In this document: in pieces, positions 1 to 7,674 of the stretch
Layout of the letters: each line of letters starts with the position of its first letter
Numbering within the stretch: position 1 is the first letter of the stretch
Position numbers and translations under genes: made by a program
NCBI GenBank assembly: GCA_039920305.1
Contig: JBDSEA010000077.1
Coordinates: forward strand, 1-19,546
Reading direction: 5' to 3'
Length of the DNA stretch: 19,546 nt
DNA from: DASRAJ01 sp039920305
GTDB lineage: Bacteria; Bacteroidota; Bacteroidia; Chitinophagales; UBA10324
The notes under the pieces: model-generated
What the model was told of the DNA's origin: nothing
What the model saw: only the letters and a program-made list of their open reading frames with translations
Database searches by the model: none

Positions 1-3000
1 GATTATTTCCGGCAGGGGAAATTCGATAAGTACCAGGGAATTGCTGACTACAATTTCATTGATAAGCTGAAGCAGGTGGTTGATAAAACCGGCGAGAAAG
101 AGTTTTATACAGAGGATCTCGCAAAGAGGATTGATCCCCATTATGCCGGGGAAACCATTAAGCCGATGCTGTATAAATTAGTTGAAGATGGGTTTATTGA
201 CTATGATGATGAGAAAGAGGTCGTGACTGTAAGAGCCAAAACTTTTCAGTACGTAGCCGCAAAATCGAAGAAGATTGACTATGATAATATCCGGCTTGAA
301 TCCATCAGTGACAGCATCAATGGCACCATGGATATGCGCAGTTACAATTTGCAAATGAACGGTGTTAAGAGTTTTGTACTTAGTGATACAAACTTTGTAG
401 TGGTGTTTCCCCGTGAGAATCAGCTCACGCTGAAAGAGGACCGGAATATGGACTTCAGCGGACAGATGTTTGCAGGCCGCCTCGATCTGAGCGGTGATGG
501 ATTTACCTTCGACTATAATAATTACAGGATCGAGCTTTCAAAAGTTGATTCAGTCATTATCAATATCCCCACAGGCAACCGGGATGCTAATGGAAACAGC
601 AGCCTTGGCCCTATAAAAAGTGTTATCAGCGATGTTACAGGTAACCTTCAGATTGATACTAAGGATAACCGCAGCGGAAATAAGCGGCATCCGGAATATC
701 CGGTACTGAATACCACGCAGCCCTCATTCGTATACTATGATAATTCCAAAATTCTTGGGGGTGTTTATGATCGTACTAAATTTTTCTTTCAGCTTATTCC
801 ATTCTCTTTTGATTCACTGAACAGTTACAACTGGGTCAAGATCAGGTTCGACGGCAAGCTGGTTTCCGATGGAATTTTCCCTGACATTACTGATCGCATC
901 TCCATTCAGAAAGATTTTTCGCTCGGATTCAAATCAACCCGGAGTGATCTTCCTTTATACGGTGGCAAGGGAAATTTCAGCAACCAGATATCACTTGATA
1001 ATACCGGGCTTCGCGGAAAAGGAGAAATCAGGTTCGTTACCTCGTTGACCCGGTCAAACGATATTATCTTTTATCCGGATTCTCTTCTTGCCAAAGTAGA
1101 TTCTTTCACCATGAATGCCGCGGTAATGAATGGTGTTGAGTTCCCGACGGTTCGCGGTGCAAAGGACAGGATGCGATGGATTCCCTACGAGGATTCCATG
1201 CTCGTGAAGCAAGATTCAATTCCATTCTACATGTTCGATTTAAAAACCACTTTGAAAGGTACCCTGGTTTTGCAATCGAAAGGCCTGAGAGGAAGCGGAT
1301 TCGTTGACTGGGCAGATGCCCAGCTTTCATCCAATGACATTGGCTTCGGGAAAAATAAATTGGATGCTGACAGTGCTGACTTTGTCATCAAATCCCTTGA
1401 TCCTGAAAAATTTGCATTGAGAACGCAGGATGTGAATGCCAGAATAAATTTCGATACACGAATTGGTGAATTCAAAAGCAATACGGATGACATCTCAACT
1501 ACATTTCCTTACAATGAATACAGTACTTCCATCAACGAGTTCAAGTGGGAAATGAATAAAAAGAGGATGACCTTCCGCGCGCCTCCGGGAAGTAGTGCGG
1601 ATTTCACTTCCATTGCAAAAGACCAGGATTCCCTGACCTTTCAGGGGGGAAATGCTACCTATGATATGGAGAACTATATCCTGAAGATTAACAAGGTTCC
1701 CAGCATTGATGTGGTGGATTCTAGGATTATTCCAGACAGCGGCAAGGTGGTGATAGAGGCTGAAGCTAAAATGAGAACCCTTAATAAGGCAAAGCTGCTG
1801 ATGGATTCAATAACCGGATATCATAAGTTCGATAGTGTTACAGCGAATATTTATGGCAGGAAAAACCTGAAAGCAAGCGGGAAATATTCCTTTATCAATA
1901 ATACAGGGAAAGTGCAGAAAATATTCTGTGATGATATAGGAGTGTACCGGGATACAGCAGACAAAAATCTTCATCTTTATGCGAAGGGGGATATTGACAC
2001 GGCAAGGAAATTCACCATTCTTCCTAAGATATTTTACAAGGGGCGTATAAACATTTCATCAGCAAAAGAGCCGGTGCAATTCAAAGGCTATGCAAAGCTT
2101 GATATCCTTAACCCAAAAGTGAGAGCTGAATGGTTTTCCATTGACGCCTTCATCTCCAATGATTCTTCATACCTCGCATACAGGAATCCGCAGAATGAGG
2201 CCCGTCGTGATATGGCCGCAGGATTATTTTTTGATGCTGATTCTTCTGATCTCTATACCTCATTTTTCAATGCCAAAAAATCGAGTCGTGATAAAAACCT
2301 GTTCATCGCGGAGGGAATAGTGTATTATGATGATACAGCAAAGCAGTTCATAGCAGGTGATCCGGCAAAAATTGTGAATGAGGCTCCCCGGGGAAACGTT
2401 CTGAGGTATAATGATAAAACAGGGAAAGTTTCTGCAGAAGGAAAGATGGACATGGGTTTAAGCTACGGAATGGTGGAAGCTGATATCGCCGGTAATGTTT
2501 CCTATGATGTGAACAAGGAAGACCCTCTTTTTCACGTGGCGCTCGGATTGAAATTTCCTTTCGAGGAAGATCTTCTGACCTTTATTTCAGAGTCTGTAGT
2601 AAAAGGCAATGGCGGTGGTGATAATGCTGATTACACGAGCGAGGATTTTCAAAATGCCATTGTGGAATTCTTAAAGCCGAAAGAAGAAAAAACATGGCGT
2701 GAGAACATGAATAAAACCGGGAAAATTGTTACGAGTGCCCAGCTGCCCTATACTATCTTTTTTTCAGATGTGGAGCTGAAATGGGATAAAACTACACGGG
2801 TATTTTATAACACGAAGCCATTTTCAATTGCATTCATCGGGAAGAATTCCATTGCCACGGTGGTTCCCGGCTATATTGAATTGGGATTCAAGCGCAGTGG
2901 TGATTTCTTTAATTTGTATTTACCTGCCGGTGAAGATGATGATGATTACTGGTTCTTCTTCAATTATGCTGCGGGCAACTTGCAGGTGGTAGCAGGGGAG

Positions 3001-3183
3001 AAGGATTTTAATGCCAAGCTGATAGACATAAAACCCGAAAAGCGGCGCTATGATACCAAGGATGGAAAGCAGTTCATGTTCAATCCCGGCTCTGCGAATA
3101 AAAGGAACACCTTCGTGAATCGTATGAAGTTTCTGCAGGAGCAGAATGCACAGGAACAGAATCCGGTACCAAAGAAAAAATAG
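1..3183 (+). CDS. 3' part of a very large, probably exported beta-rich protein of unknown function
   Basis: The frame is open from the first base, with 1060 codons and a TAA stop at 3181-3183. The first start-like codon is GTG at 76, but the frame reads back past it without a stop, so the true N-terminus lies outside the window. I do not recognise the family. The protein is rich in alternating hydrophobic/polar strands, Asp, Asn, Gly and aromatics, which suggests an extracytoplasmic or periplasmic beta-sheet protein, possibly of the AsmA/OstA-like long-repeat kind. That is inference. An internal duplication is visible: a segment opening with TGLRGKGEIRF (codons from 335) and one opening with KGLRGSGFVDW (codons from 427) share a pattern GLRGxG...SND I.F...L.A..D, 92 codons apart. 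An acidic run (EDDDDYW) lies near the C-terminus and the protein ends in PKKK. No catalytic motif, C-terminal sorting domain or membrane anchor is visible in this part. plsY follows 87 nt later from its own promoter. Confidence 0.85.
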   Translation, partial: DYFRQGKFDKYQGIADYNFIDKLKQVVDKTGEKEFYTEDLAKRIDPHYAGETIKPMLYKLVEDGFIDYDDEKEVVTVRAKTFQYVAAKSKKIDYDNIRLESISDSINGTMDMRSYNLQMNGVKSFVLSDTNFVVVFPRENQLTLKEDRNMDFSGQMFAGRLDLSGDGFTFDYNNYRIELSKVDSVIINIPTGNRDANGNSSLGPIKSVISDVTGNLQIDTKDNRSGNKRHPEYPVLNTTQPSFVYYDNSKILGGVYDRTKFFFQLIPFSFDSLNSYNWVKIRFDGKLVSDGIFPDITDRISIQKDFSLGFKSTRSDLPLYGGKGNFSNQISLDNTGLRGKGEIRFVTSLTRSNDIIFYPDSLLAKVDSFTMNAAVMNGVEFPTVRGAKDRMRWIPYEDSMLVKQDSIPFYMFDLKTTLKGTLVLQSKGLRGSGFVDWADAQLSSNDIGFGKNKLDADSADFVIKSLDPEKFALRTQDVNARINFDTRIGEFKSNTDDISTTFPYNEYSTSINEFKWEMNKKRMTFRAPPGSSADFTSIAKDQDSLTFQGGNATYDMENYILKINKVPSIDVVDSRIIPDSGKVVIEAEAKMRTLNKAKLLMDSITGYHKFDSVTANIYGRKNLKASGKYSFINNTGKVQKIFCDDIGVYRDTADKNLHLYAKGDIDTARKFTILPKIFYKGRINISSAKEPVQFKGYAKLDILNPKVRAEWFSIDAFISNDSSYLAYRNPQNEARRDMAAGLFFDADSSDLYTSFFNAKKSSRDKNLFIAEGIVYYDDTAKQFIAGDPAKIVNEAPRGNVLRYNDKTGKVSAEGKMDMGLSYGMVEADIAGNVSYDVNKEDPLFHVALGLKFPFEEDLLTFISESVVKGNGGGDNADYTSEDFQNAIVEFLKPKEEKTWRENMNKTGKIVTSAQLPYTIFFSDVELKWDKTTRVFYNTKPFSIAFIGKNSIATVVPGYIELGFKRSGDFFNLYLPAGEDDDDYWFFFNYAAGNLQVVAGEKDFNAKLIDIKPEKRRYDTKDGKQFMFNPGSANKRNTFVNRMKFLQEQNAQEQNPVPKKK

Positions 3184-3236
3184 GATACCGGTTGGATCAT
3201 GCAATCCACAAACGCAGCTTCCATCATTTCATTTTT

Positions 3237-3266
3237 TTTAATCCTGTTTACTGCTCTTTATATTTG
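3237..3266 (+). promoter_or_regulatory. Bacteroidota-type promoter of plsY
   Basis: A -33-like TTTA (3237-3240), an 18-nt spacer and a perfect TAnnTTTG -7 box, TATATTTG (3259-3266), match the phylum's housekeeping sigma consensus. The box ends 4 nt before the GTG start codon of plsY, so transcription should begin at or within a base or two of the start codon. Confidence 0.6.
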
Positions 3267-3270
3267 AGGG

Positions 3271-3918
3271 GTGCAGACGCTGATAATAATACTGATTCTC
3301 ATTCTCATTTCATACCTTATTGGATCAATTCCATTTTCGGTTGTGGTTGGGAAAGTTTTTTACAAAAAAGATGTAAGAAACGAAGGAAGCGGAAATGCTG
3401 GAGCTACGAATACTTTCAGAGTGCTTGGCGCTACTGCCGGTATGATTGTTTTAGTGCTTGATATCACCAAGGGAATTGCCGCCCCGCTGCTTGGGCATTT
3501 TATTCACCCGGAAAATATTTCTTCCATTCAATTTGTTTACCTGCAAATGATTCTCGGGTTAGCGGCAGCATTTGGTCATATTTTTCCAGTTTACCTCGGA
3601 TTTAAGGGAGGGAAGGGTGTAGCTACTTTTTTTGGTGTGGTTTTATATTTATTTCCTGTCGCTGCCATAATCTGCATGATAACTTTTTTTATCACTTTTC
3701 TGATTACTCATTATGTATCCCTCGGTTCATTAATCGCATCTGTTACGTTCGCTTTTTCAGTCCTTACCTGGTATGCGGATGCAGATAAATTGCCTATTGT
3801 AATTTTCGGATTGGCAATTCCGGTTGTTATTATGATCACGCACAGAAAAAACATAAAGCGTTTAATAAACGGTACTGAATCAAAATTATATTTCACAAAA
3901 AAATCAACTCCATTATGA
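3271..3918 (+). CDS. plsY: Glycerol-3-phosphate acyltransferase PlsY
   Basis: This inner-membrane enzyme transfers an acyl group from acyl-phosphate to sn-glycerol-3-phosphate, making lysophosphatidate, the first step of phospholipid synthesis. The 215 residues carry the family motifs: GSIP (18-21) with SGNAGATN (40-47) after the first membrane helix, GFKGGKGVAT (110-119), and a late HRKNIKRLINGTESK segment. The protein is highly hydrophobic with about five to six membrane segments, and the length is normal. A GTG start is used: an in-frame TGA lies at 3265-3267, so GTG at 3271 is the earliest possible start and leaves the first helix intact. The stop overlaps the start of the M48 protease gene (ATGA), so the two are translationally coupled. 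Confidence 0.93.
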   Translation: MQTLIIILILILISYLIGSIPFSVVVGKVFYKKDVRNEGSGNAGATNTFRVLGATAGMIVLVLDITKGIAAPLLGHFIHPENISSIQFVYLQMILGLAAAFGHIFPVYLGFKGGKGVATFFGVVLYLFPVAAIICMITFFITFLITHYVSLGSLIASVTFAFSVLTWYADADKLPIVIFGLAIPVVIMITHRKNIKRLINGTESKLYFTKKSTPL

Positions 3919-4709
3919 GAACGTTAAAACTATTTGTGGCGATTTGTGTGATAATGAGCACGGCATGCAGCAAGGTTCCTATTACAAACAGAAAGCAGGT
4001 TCATCTGCTCCCCAGTTCTGAGATCAACTCCATGGCTGTTCAGCAATACCAGGATGTATTAAAGAAAAACAAAGTGATCACCGGAACTCCCGATGCATTG
4101 ATGGTGGAGCGCGTAGGCCAGAGAATTTCTGCTGCGGCGGTTGGCGTAATGCGGCAATTAAAACAGCCGGAGCGTGTTGCAGGTTTCAAATGGGAATATC
4201 ACCTTCTTGAAAGCAAGGAAGTAAATGCATGGTGCATGCCCGGTGGAAAGATAGCAGTGTACTCCGGAATTCTGCCCGTCACCCGTGATGAGATTGGGCT
4301 GGCTGTAGTAGTAGGACATGAGGTAGGCCATGCCATTGCGCAGCATGGCGATGAGCGCATGAGCCAGGCACTGGTAGCACAACTGGGTGGTACGGCATTG
4401 AGTGTGGCGCTTTCAAGCAAGCCGCAGCAAACTCAGGATATTTATAATCAGGCTTATGGTATCGGTGCAACCTACGGTGCACTTCTGCCGTTCTCAAGAC
4501 AGCAGGAAACCGAAGCAGATAAAATCGGTCTGGTGCTGATGGCAGCGGCTGGTTATGATCCTCATGCAGCAATAGACTTGTGGGAGAGAATGAAGCTGCA
4601 AGGTGGAGCAAAGCCCCCTGAATTTTTAAGCACTCATCCGAGTGATCAGAATCGTATCGCTGCCATCAAGGCTTATCTGCCTGCCGCTATGAAGTACTAC
4701 AAAAAGTAA
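3915..4709 (+). CDS. M48-family zinc metallopeptidase, lipoprotein
   Basis: The 264 residues begin with a short signal peptide ending in the lipobox-like STAC, with Cys18 as the likely lipidated residue. The -3 position is Ser, which is not ideal. The catalytic zinc motif HEVGH is at 135-139 (His135, Glu136, His139), and the third zinc ligand is Glu200 in the ETEADKIG motif. The C-terminal STHPSDQNRIAAIKAYLP is typical of the periplasmic, single-domain M48 group related to LoiP, YcaL and BepA. Such proteins act in outer-membrane protein quality control or cleave misfolded envelope proteins; the exact substrate cannot be read from sequence. The ATG lies within the stop of plsY (4-nt overlap), so it is read from the same mRNA. 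No clear terminator follows. Confidence 0.93.
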   Translation: MRTLKLFVAICVIMSTACSKVPITNRKQVHLLPSSEINSMAVQQYQDVLKKNKVITGTPDALMVERVGQRISAAAVGVMRQLKQPERVAGFKWEYHLLESKEVNAWCMPGGKIAVYSGILPVTRDEIGLAVVVGHEVGHAIAQHGDERMSQALVAQLGGTALSVALSSKPQQTQDIYNQAYGIGATYGALLPFSRQQETEADKIGLVLMAAAGYDPHAAIDLWERMKLQGGAKPPEFLSTHPSDQNRIAAIKAYLPAAMKYYKK

Positions 4710-4774
4710 GTAGTAAACAGCGAATATTGAGCCTGAGTGCCTTTTATAAATCGGCAGATGTTGAAAATTAACTG

Positions 4775-4848
<74 letters not shown>

Positions 4849-4866
4849 TTATGCAATGAACCATTG

Positions 4867-4917
4867 AGAATGAAAAATTCAGAAATTAAAAAATTGCGTT
4901 ATTCAATTTTTCATTCT
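4867..4917. repeat. AT-rich inverted repeat between the two tRNA genes
   Basis: AGAATGAAAAATT (4867-4879) is the exact reverse complement of AATTTTTCATTCT (4905-4917), giving a 13-bp stem around a 25-nt AT-rich loop. It fills most of the 91-nt spacer between tRNA-Gln and tRNA-Ala. On the minus-strand transcript it could form a hairpin that helps separate the two tRNAs during processing, or act as a weak terminator. It may equally be a chance product of AT-rich spacer. Confidence 0.5.
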
Positions 4918-4939
4918 TCATTTTTTTAATTTATTAATG

Positions 4940-5010
4940 ATGCCCGACTAAGATTCGAACTTAGACTTACAGATTCAGAATCTGCAGTACTGCCATTATA
5001 CTATCGGGCA
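4940..5010 (-). tRNA. tRNA-Gln (anticodon CTG)
   Basis: On the minus strand the acceptor stem TGCCCGA/TCGGGCA begins with the U1-A72 pair typical of glutamine tRNAs. The D stem is GTAT/GTAC. The anticodon stem GCAGA/TCTGT encloses loop TTCTGAA with anticodon CTG. The T arm is CTAAG-TTCGAAT-CTTAG, and the variable loop is short (AAGT). The length is 71 nt. The base at position 73 reads T, whereas bacterial tRNA-Gln usually has G73. CCA is not fully encoded. The 5' end lies only 13 nt downstream of the lpxB stop codon on the same strand. Confidence 0.95.
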
Positions 5011-5023
5011 AGGTGCTGTAAAA

Positions 5024-6211
5024 TTATTTCATGGTCAGTATTTCCAAAATCTTTTTAGCGGTAAGTGCTGAAGCGCCGGCGCCCCCCAGCTTTTCATGTA
5101 ACTCTTTATATCCCTGTTCAATTTCTTTTTTCCTGCTGTCATCATATAAAATTTCATTTAATTCTGTTTGTAGATTGGAGCGGTTGAGTTCATGCTGAAT
5201 CAGTTCCTTCAAAAGCGGCCGGTCCAGGATTAAATTTACCAGTGCAATATATTTTACATCTACCAGTCTCCGTGCAATCAAATAGGACAGCCCGCTTCCT
5301 TTGTAGCAAACAATTTGTGGAACATGGTACAATGCCGTTTCCAGGGTGGCTGTACCAGAGGTTACCAGCGCGGCTTTTGCACTTGAAAGCAGGGAATAAG
5401 TTTGATCAAATACAAGTTCGCATTTTTTATTTGCGATGATGGAGCGGTAAAAACCTTCATCCACAGAATTAACAGCTGCAACCAAAAACCGATGATCAGG
5501 GAAGTCATTGACTACCTGAAGCATGATGGGCAGCATCTTCGCAATTTCCTGTTTACGGCTGCCCGGTAACAGGGTGATGATGGGTTTTGATGTACTGAAT
5601 GTTCCGCGAATATCCGGAACCGTGATGTCGTCTGTCTTAAAGTTTTGCATTGCATCAAGCAGGGGGTGCCCCACAAATTCAACATCATAATTTAACTTCC
5701 TGTAAAACTCTTTTTCAAAGGGGAGTATTACAAACATCCGGTCAACGTCACGCCTGATCTTATTTACCCGGGAAGCTTTCCAGGCCCATACCTGGGGTGA
5801 GATGTAGTAAAAGACCTTGTAACCGGTTTTGTGCGCAAATTCCGCGATGCGGAGATTGAACCCGGGATAGTCAACCAGAATCACTGCATCGGGCTGCCAT
5901 TCAAGAATATCTTTTTTGCATGCCTCAATATAACCAAGAATTTTTTTCAGGTTCATGACCACTTCCAGGAAGCCCATGAAAGCAGTTTCACGATAGTGCT
6001 TTACTAATACCACTCCGGCATCTTTCATTTTGTCCCCGCCAAATCCCCGAAACTGCAGTGTCGTGGAGGGCGAAGCCGAACCATTTGTGCTGGCATTCAC
6101 GGACTCTTCGCTTCCGCTCAGGGTGGCACCAACGATGTCATTCAAAGCCTTTACAAGATTCGATGCATGCAAATCACCCGATGCCTCACCCGCAATGATG
6201 TAAAATCTCAT
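5024..6211 (-). CDS. lpxB: Lipid-A-disaccharide synthase LpxB
   Basis: This GT19-family enzyme, peripheral on the inner membrane, joins UDP-2,3-diacylglucosamine to lipid X to make the lipid A disaccharide. Family motifs are clear: GEASGD (8-13), FRGFGGDKM (from residue 54), the VDYPGFNLRIAEFA stretch, YYISPQVWAWKASR, FVGHPLLD, the UDP-binding LLPGSRKQEI loop, and SGTATLETAL near the C-terminus. At 395 residues it is somewhat longer than usual. The excess lies at about residues 27-51, between the first helix and FRGFGG, as a Ser/Thr/Gly/Asn/Ala-rich segment of low complexity. The start ATG shares one base with the stop of the upstream membrane protein gene (TGATG), so translation is probably coupled. 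surE, the small gene and lpxB form one operon. The pairing of surE with lpxB recurs in Bacteroidota. Confidence 0.95.
   Translation of the reverse strand: MRFYIIAGEASGDLHASNLVKALNDIVGATLSGSEESVNASTNGSASPSTTLQFRGFGGDKMKDAGVVLVKHYRETAFMGFLEVVMNLKKILGYIEACKKDILEWQPDAVILVDYPGFNLRIAEFAHKTGYKVFYYISPQVWAWKASRVNKIRRDVDRMFVILPFEKEFYRKLNYDVEFVGHPLLDAMQNFKTDDITVPDIRGTFSTSKPIITLLPGSRKQEIAKMLPIMLQVVNDFPDHRFLVAAVNSVDEGFYRSIIANKKCELVFDQTYSLLSSAKAALVTSGTATLETALYHVPQIVCYKGSGLSYLIARRLVDVKYIALVNLILDRPLLKELIQHELNRSNLQTELNEILYDDSRKKEIEQGYKELHEKLGGAGASALTAKKILEILTMK
6057..6133 (-). repeat. Possible degraded palindromic repeat units inserted in frame in lpxB
   Basis: Two segments of this stretch look like diverged versions of the REP-like units seen scattered in many environmental genomes. 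On the plus strand, GGGCGAAGCCGAACC lies at 6068-6082. On the minus strand, CACCCTGAGCGGAAGCGAAG lies near 6108-6128. The second resembles the common CACCCTGAGCGnAGTCGAAG core. The match is from memory and both arms are degraded. The segment encodes the extra residues of LpxB that homologues lack. Confidence 0.35.
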
Positions 6212-6522
6212 CAGAGAAATTTGAAGATGATGATCAGCACTCCGTAAAAAATGGTGGACACTACTATTCCATTCACGGTTTCATGATTGTGGTTTGAAAG
6301 ATTGTATAAAAAGACAGCCAGGTTGAGTATGATCGCCAGGGAAAGAGCACCAGACATATTCCCGGATGCAAAAAGAAAATCCCAGTATTCACCAATGGTC
6401 ATGCTTGGAGAAAAGAAGAATACCCAGTAAAGAAGAAACCCGAGCACCGGGAATACCAATCCGAGGAATGCGCCTGAATAAACATTGTCTCTGCGCATGC
6501 GCGGCTTATTTAACTGACCCAT
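6211..6522 (-). CDS. Small three-helix membrane protein of unknown function
   Basis: The 103 residues carry three clear hydrophobic segments: GAFLGLVFPVLGFLLYWVFF, a central SLAIILNLAVFLYNL and a C-terminal VVSTIFYGVLIIIFKFL. The N-terminal residues before the first helix are basic (KPRMRRDN), so the N-terminus is probably cytoplasmic. I recognise no family. The gene overlaps the end of surE by 17 nt and its stop shares a base with the lpxB start, so it is almost certainly a real, translated member of this operon. Met9 is an alternative start, but the upstream ATG is equally plausible. A role near lipid A synthesis would be inference from position only. Confidence 0.8.
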   Translation of the reverse strand: MGQLNKPRMRRDNVYSGAFLGLVFPVLGFLLYWVFFFSPSMTIGEYWDFLFASGNMSGALSLAIILNLAVFLYNLSNHNHETVNGIVVSTIFYGVLIIIFKFL

Positions 6523-7312
6523 TCAGCTTCCAGTTGTTGATGATGTCAGGAATGGCATGATGCGCCGTCAGGTCGAACTGTACCGGCACTACCGAGGCAT
6601 ATCCATTTGCCAGTGCCCATTCATCAGTATCGTCACCGCCATCATAATTTGCGAACTTGCCGGTGAGCCAGTAATATTTTCTTCCCCGTGGGTCAAGACG
6701 CTCTGTGAACTCTTCCTCCCATTTTGCCACTGCCTGCCTGCACACGCGTAACCCTTTGAACTGTGATAGTGGTATATCGGGAATGTTCACATTGAGCAAA
6801 ACATCCTTTGGCAAGCCGTTCTTTAAAACGTGCTTTGACACATCCCGCACCACCTTCCGGGGCAAATCGAGCCCGGCATCATGTGAATAGTTGAGGTATG
6901 AAAAACCGATGGCGTAAATTCCTTCGATGGCTGCTTCCATGGCTGCCGACATAGTGCCTGAATATAATACGTTGATGGATGAATTAGATCCGTGGTTGAT
7001 ACCTGAAACACACAGATCAGGCTTACCCTTAATTATTTTATCAACTGCGACCTTTACGCAGTCCACGGGGGTGCCGCTGCATTCATAGGATTCAACTCCC
7101 TCGAACATCTGTACTTTTTCTAATCGTAACACATTATCAATGGTGATCGCATGCCCCATACCTGATTGTGGGCTGTCAGGAGCGACTACAATTACATTGC
7201 CGAGCTTTTGCATTTCTTCCACCAGAACGCGTATGCCGGGTGAAGTAATTCCATCATCATTCGTAACTAAGATTGTGGGCTTTGACTTACTCGTAACCTT
7301 CTTTTTTGCCAT
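6506..7312 (-). CDS. surE: 5'/3'-nucleotidase SurE
   Basis: SurE is a cytoplasmic metal-dependent phosphatase that removes phosphate from nucleoside monophosphates and is linked to stationary-phase survival. The 268 residues contain VTNDDGITSPG, VAPDSPQSGMGHAIT, CSGTPVDCVK and CVSGINHGSN. The four metal ligands of the family fall at Asp19, Asp20, Ser50 and Asn106, exactly 11 residues later than the Asp8/Asp9/Ser39/Asn95 numbering of short homologues because of a Lys/Ser-rich N-terminal extension (MAKKKVTSKSK). There is no alternative Met near the first strand. It is first in an operon with the small membrane protein and lpxB. The -7 box lies 5 nt before the ATG. Confidence 0.95.
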   Translation of the reverse strand: MAKKKVTSKSKPTILVTNDDGITSPGIRVLVEEMQKLGNVIVVAPDSPQSGMGHAITIDNVLRLEKVQMFEGVESYECSGTPVDCVKVAVDKIIKGKPDLCVSGINHGSNSSINVLYSGTMSAAMEAAIEGIYAIGFSYLNYSHDAGLDLPRKVVRDVSKHVLKNGLPKDVLLNVNIPDIPLSQFKGLRVCRQAVAKWEEEFTERLDPRGRKYYWLTGKFANYDGGDDTDEWALANGYASVVPVQFDLTAHHAIPDIINNWKLNGSVK

Positions 7313-7317
7313 AGTGG

Positions 7318-7345
7318 CAAAGGTAGCGCTGGTTTGGAGTTAAAA
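7318..7345 (-). promoter_or_regulatory. Promoter of the surE operon
   Basis: On the minus strand, TACCTTTG (7325-7318) is a perfect TAnnTTTG -7 box. The best upstream element is TTTT (7345-7342) with a 16-nt spacer, shorter than usual. Only five bases (CCACT) separate the box from the ATG at 7312, which predicts a leaderless or near-leaderless mRNA. Confidence 0.5.
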
Positions 7346-7674
7346 TCATTGGATGCAATAGAGCCGTGAGTAAATCAATAATATAATCCCGGTTACCAGG
7401 AATACCGCTTGACTTTTCGGATGAACCCATCCACGCTGCTATAAGCTTTCTGAATTCTTCAATTTCAATTTGAAATCCTGCAGCTATTCTGTGTCAGTGA
7501 GCTATTCACTATTTGCACCGAAGTTTGTTCAGGTAATTTATGCACATGCATTTTTATCACAACAGCATTCTTCATACGCTTGTAGGTTGCCACCCTCTGC
7601 TCCTGTAATTTTTTACGCTGGCCAGGATTTGTAATAATTGCAAATACGGATCAGCAGTTGGAATTACGCTGGTG
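7326..7674. other. Gap between lon and surE with weak open frames only
   Basis: I find no gene that I can support here. On the minus strand there is a 36-codon frame (ATG 7573-7575, stop 7465-7467) beginning MKNAVVIKMHVHKLPEQT, open upstream without ATG for about 24 more codons. A second minus frame follows, containing IEIEEFRKLIAAWMG, and runs on into the start of surE in another frame. The two frames look mildly protein-like and adjoin each other, so a decayed small gene is possible. No family is recognised. Confidence 0.3.

Noticed and set aside
3193..3208. TGGAT-catgca-ATCCA as terminator of the first gene
   Set aside because: The stem is only 5 bp and the T-run lies more than 20 nt further on; not a convincing intrinsic terminator.
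3192..3461. Plus-strand 89-codon frame over the start of plsY
   Set aside because: It overlaps plsY in another frame. plsY has intact family motifs throughout; this frame has none.
4158..4611. Three minus-strand frames within the M48 protease gene
   Set aside because: They are antisense to a gene with intact catalytic motifs and show no family features.
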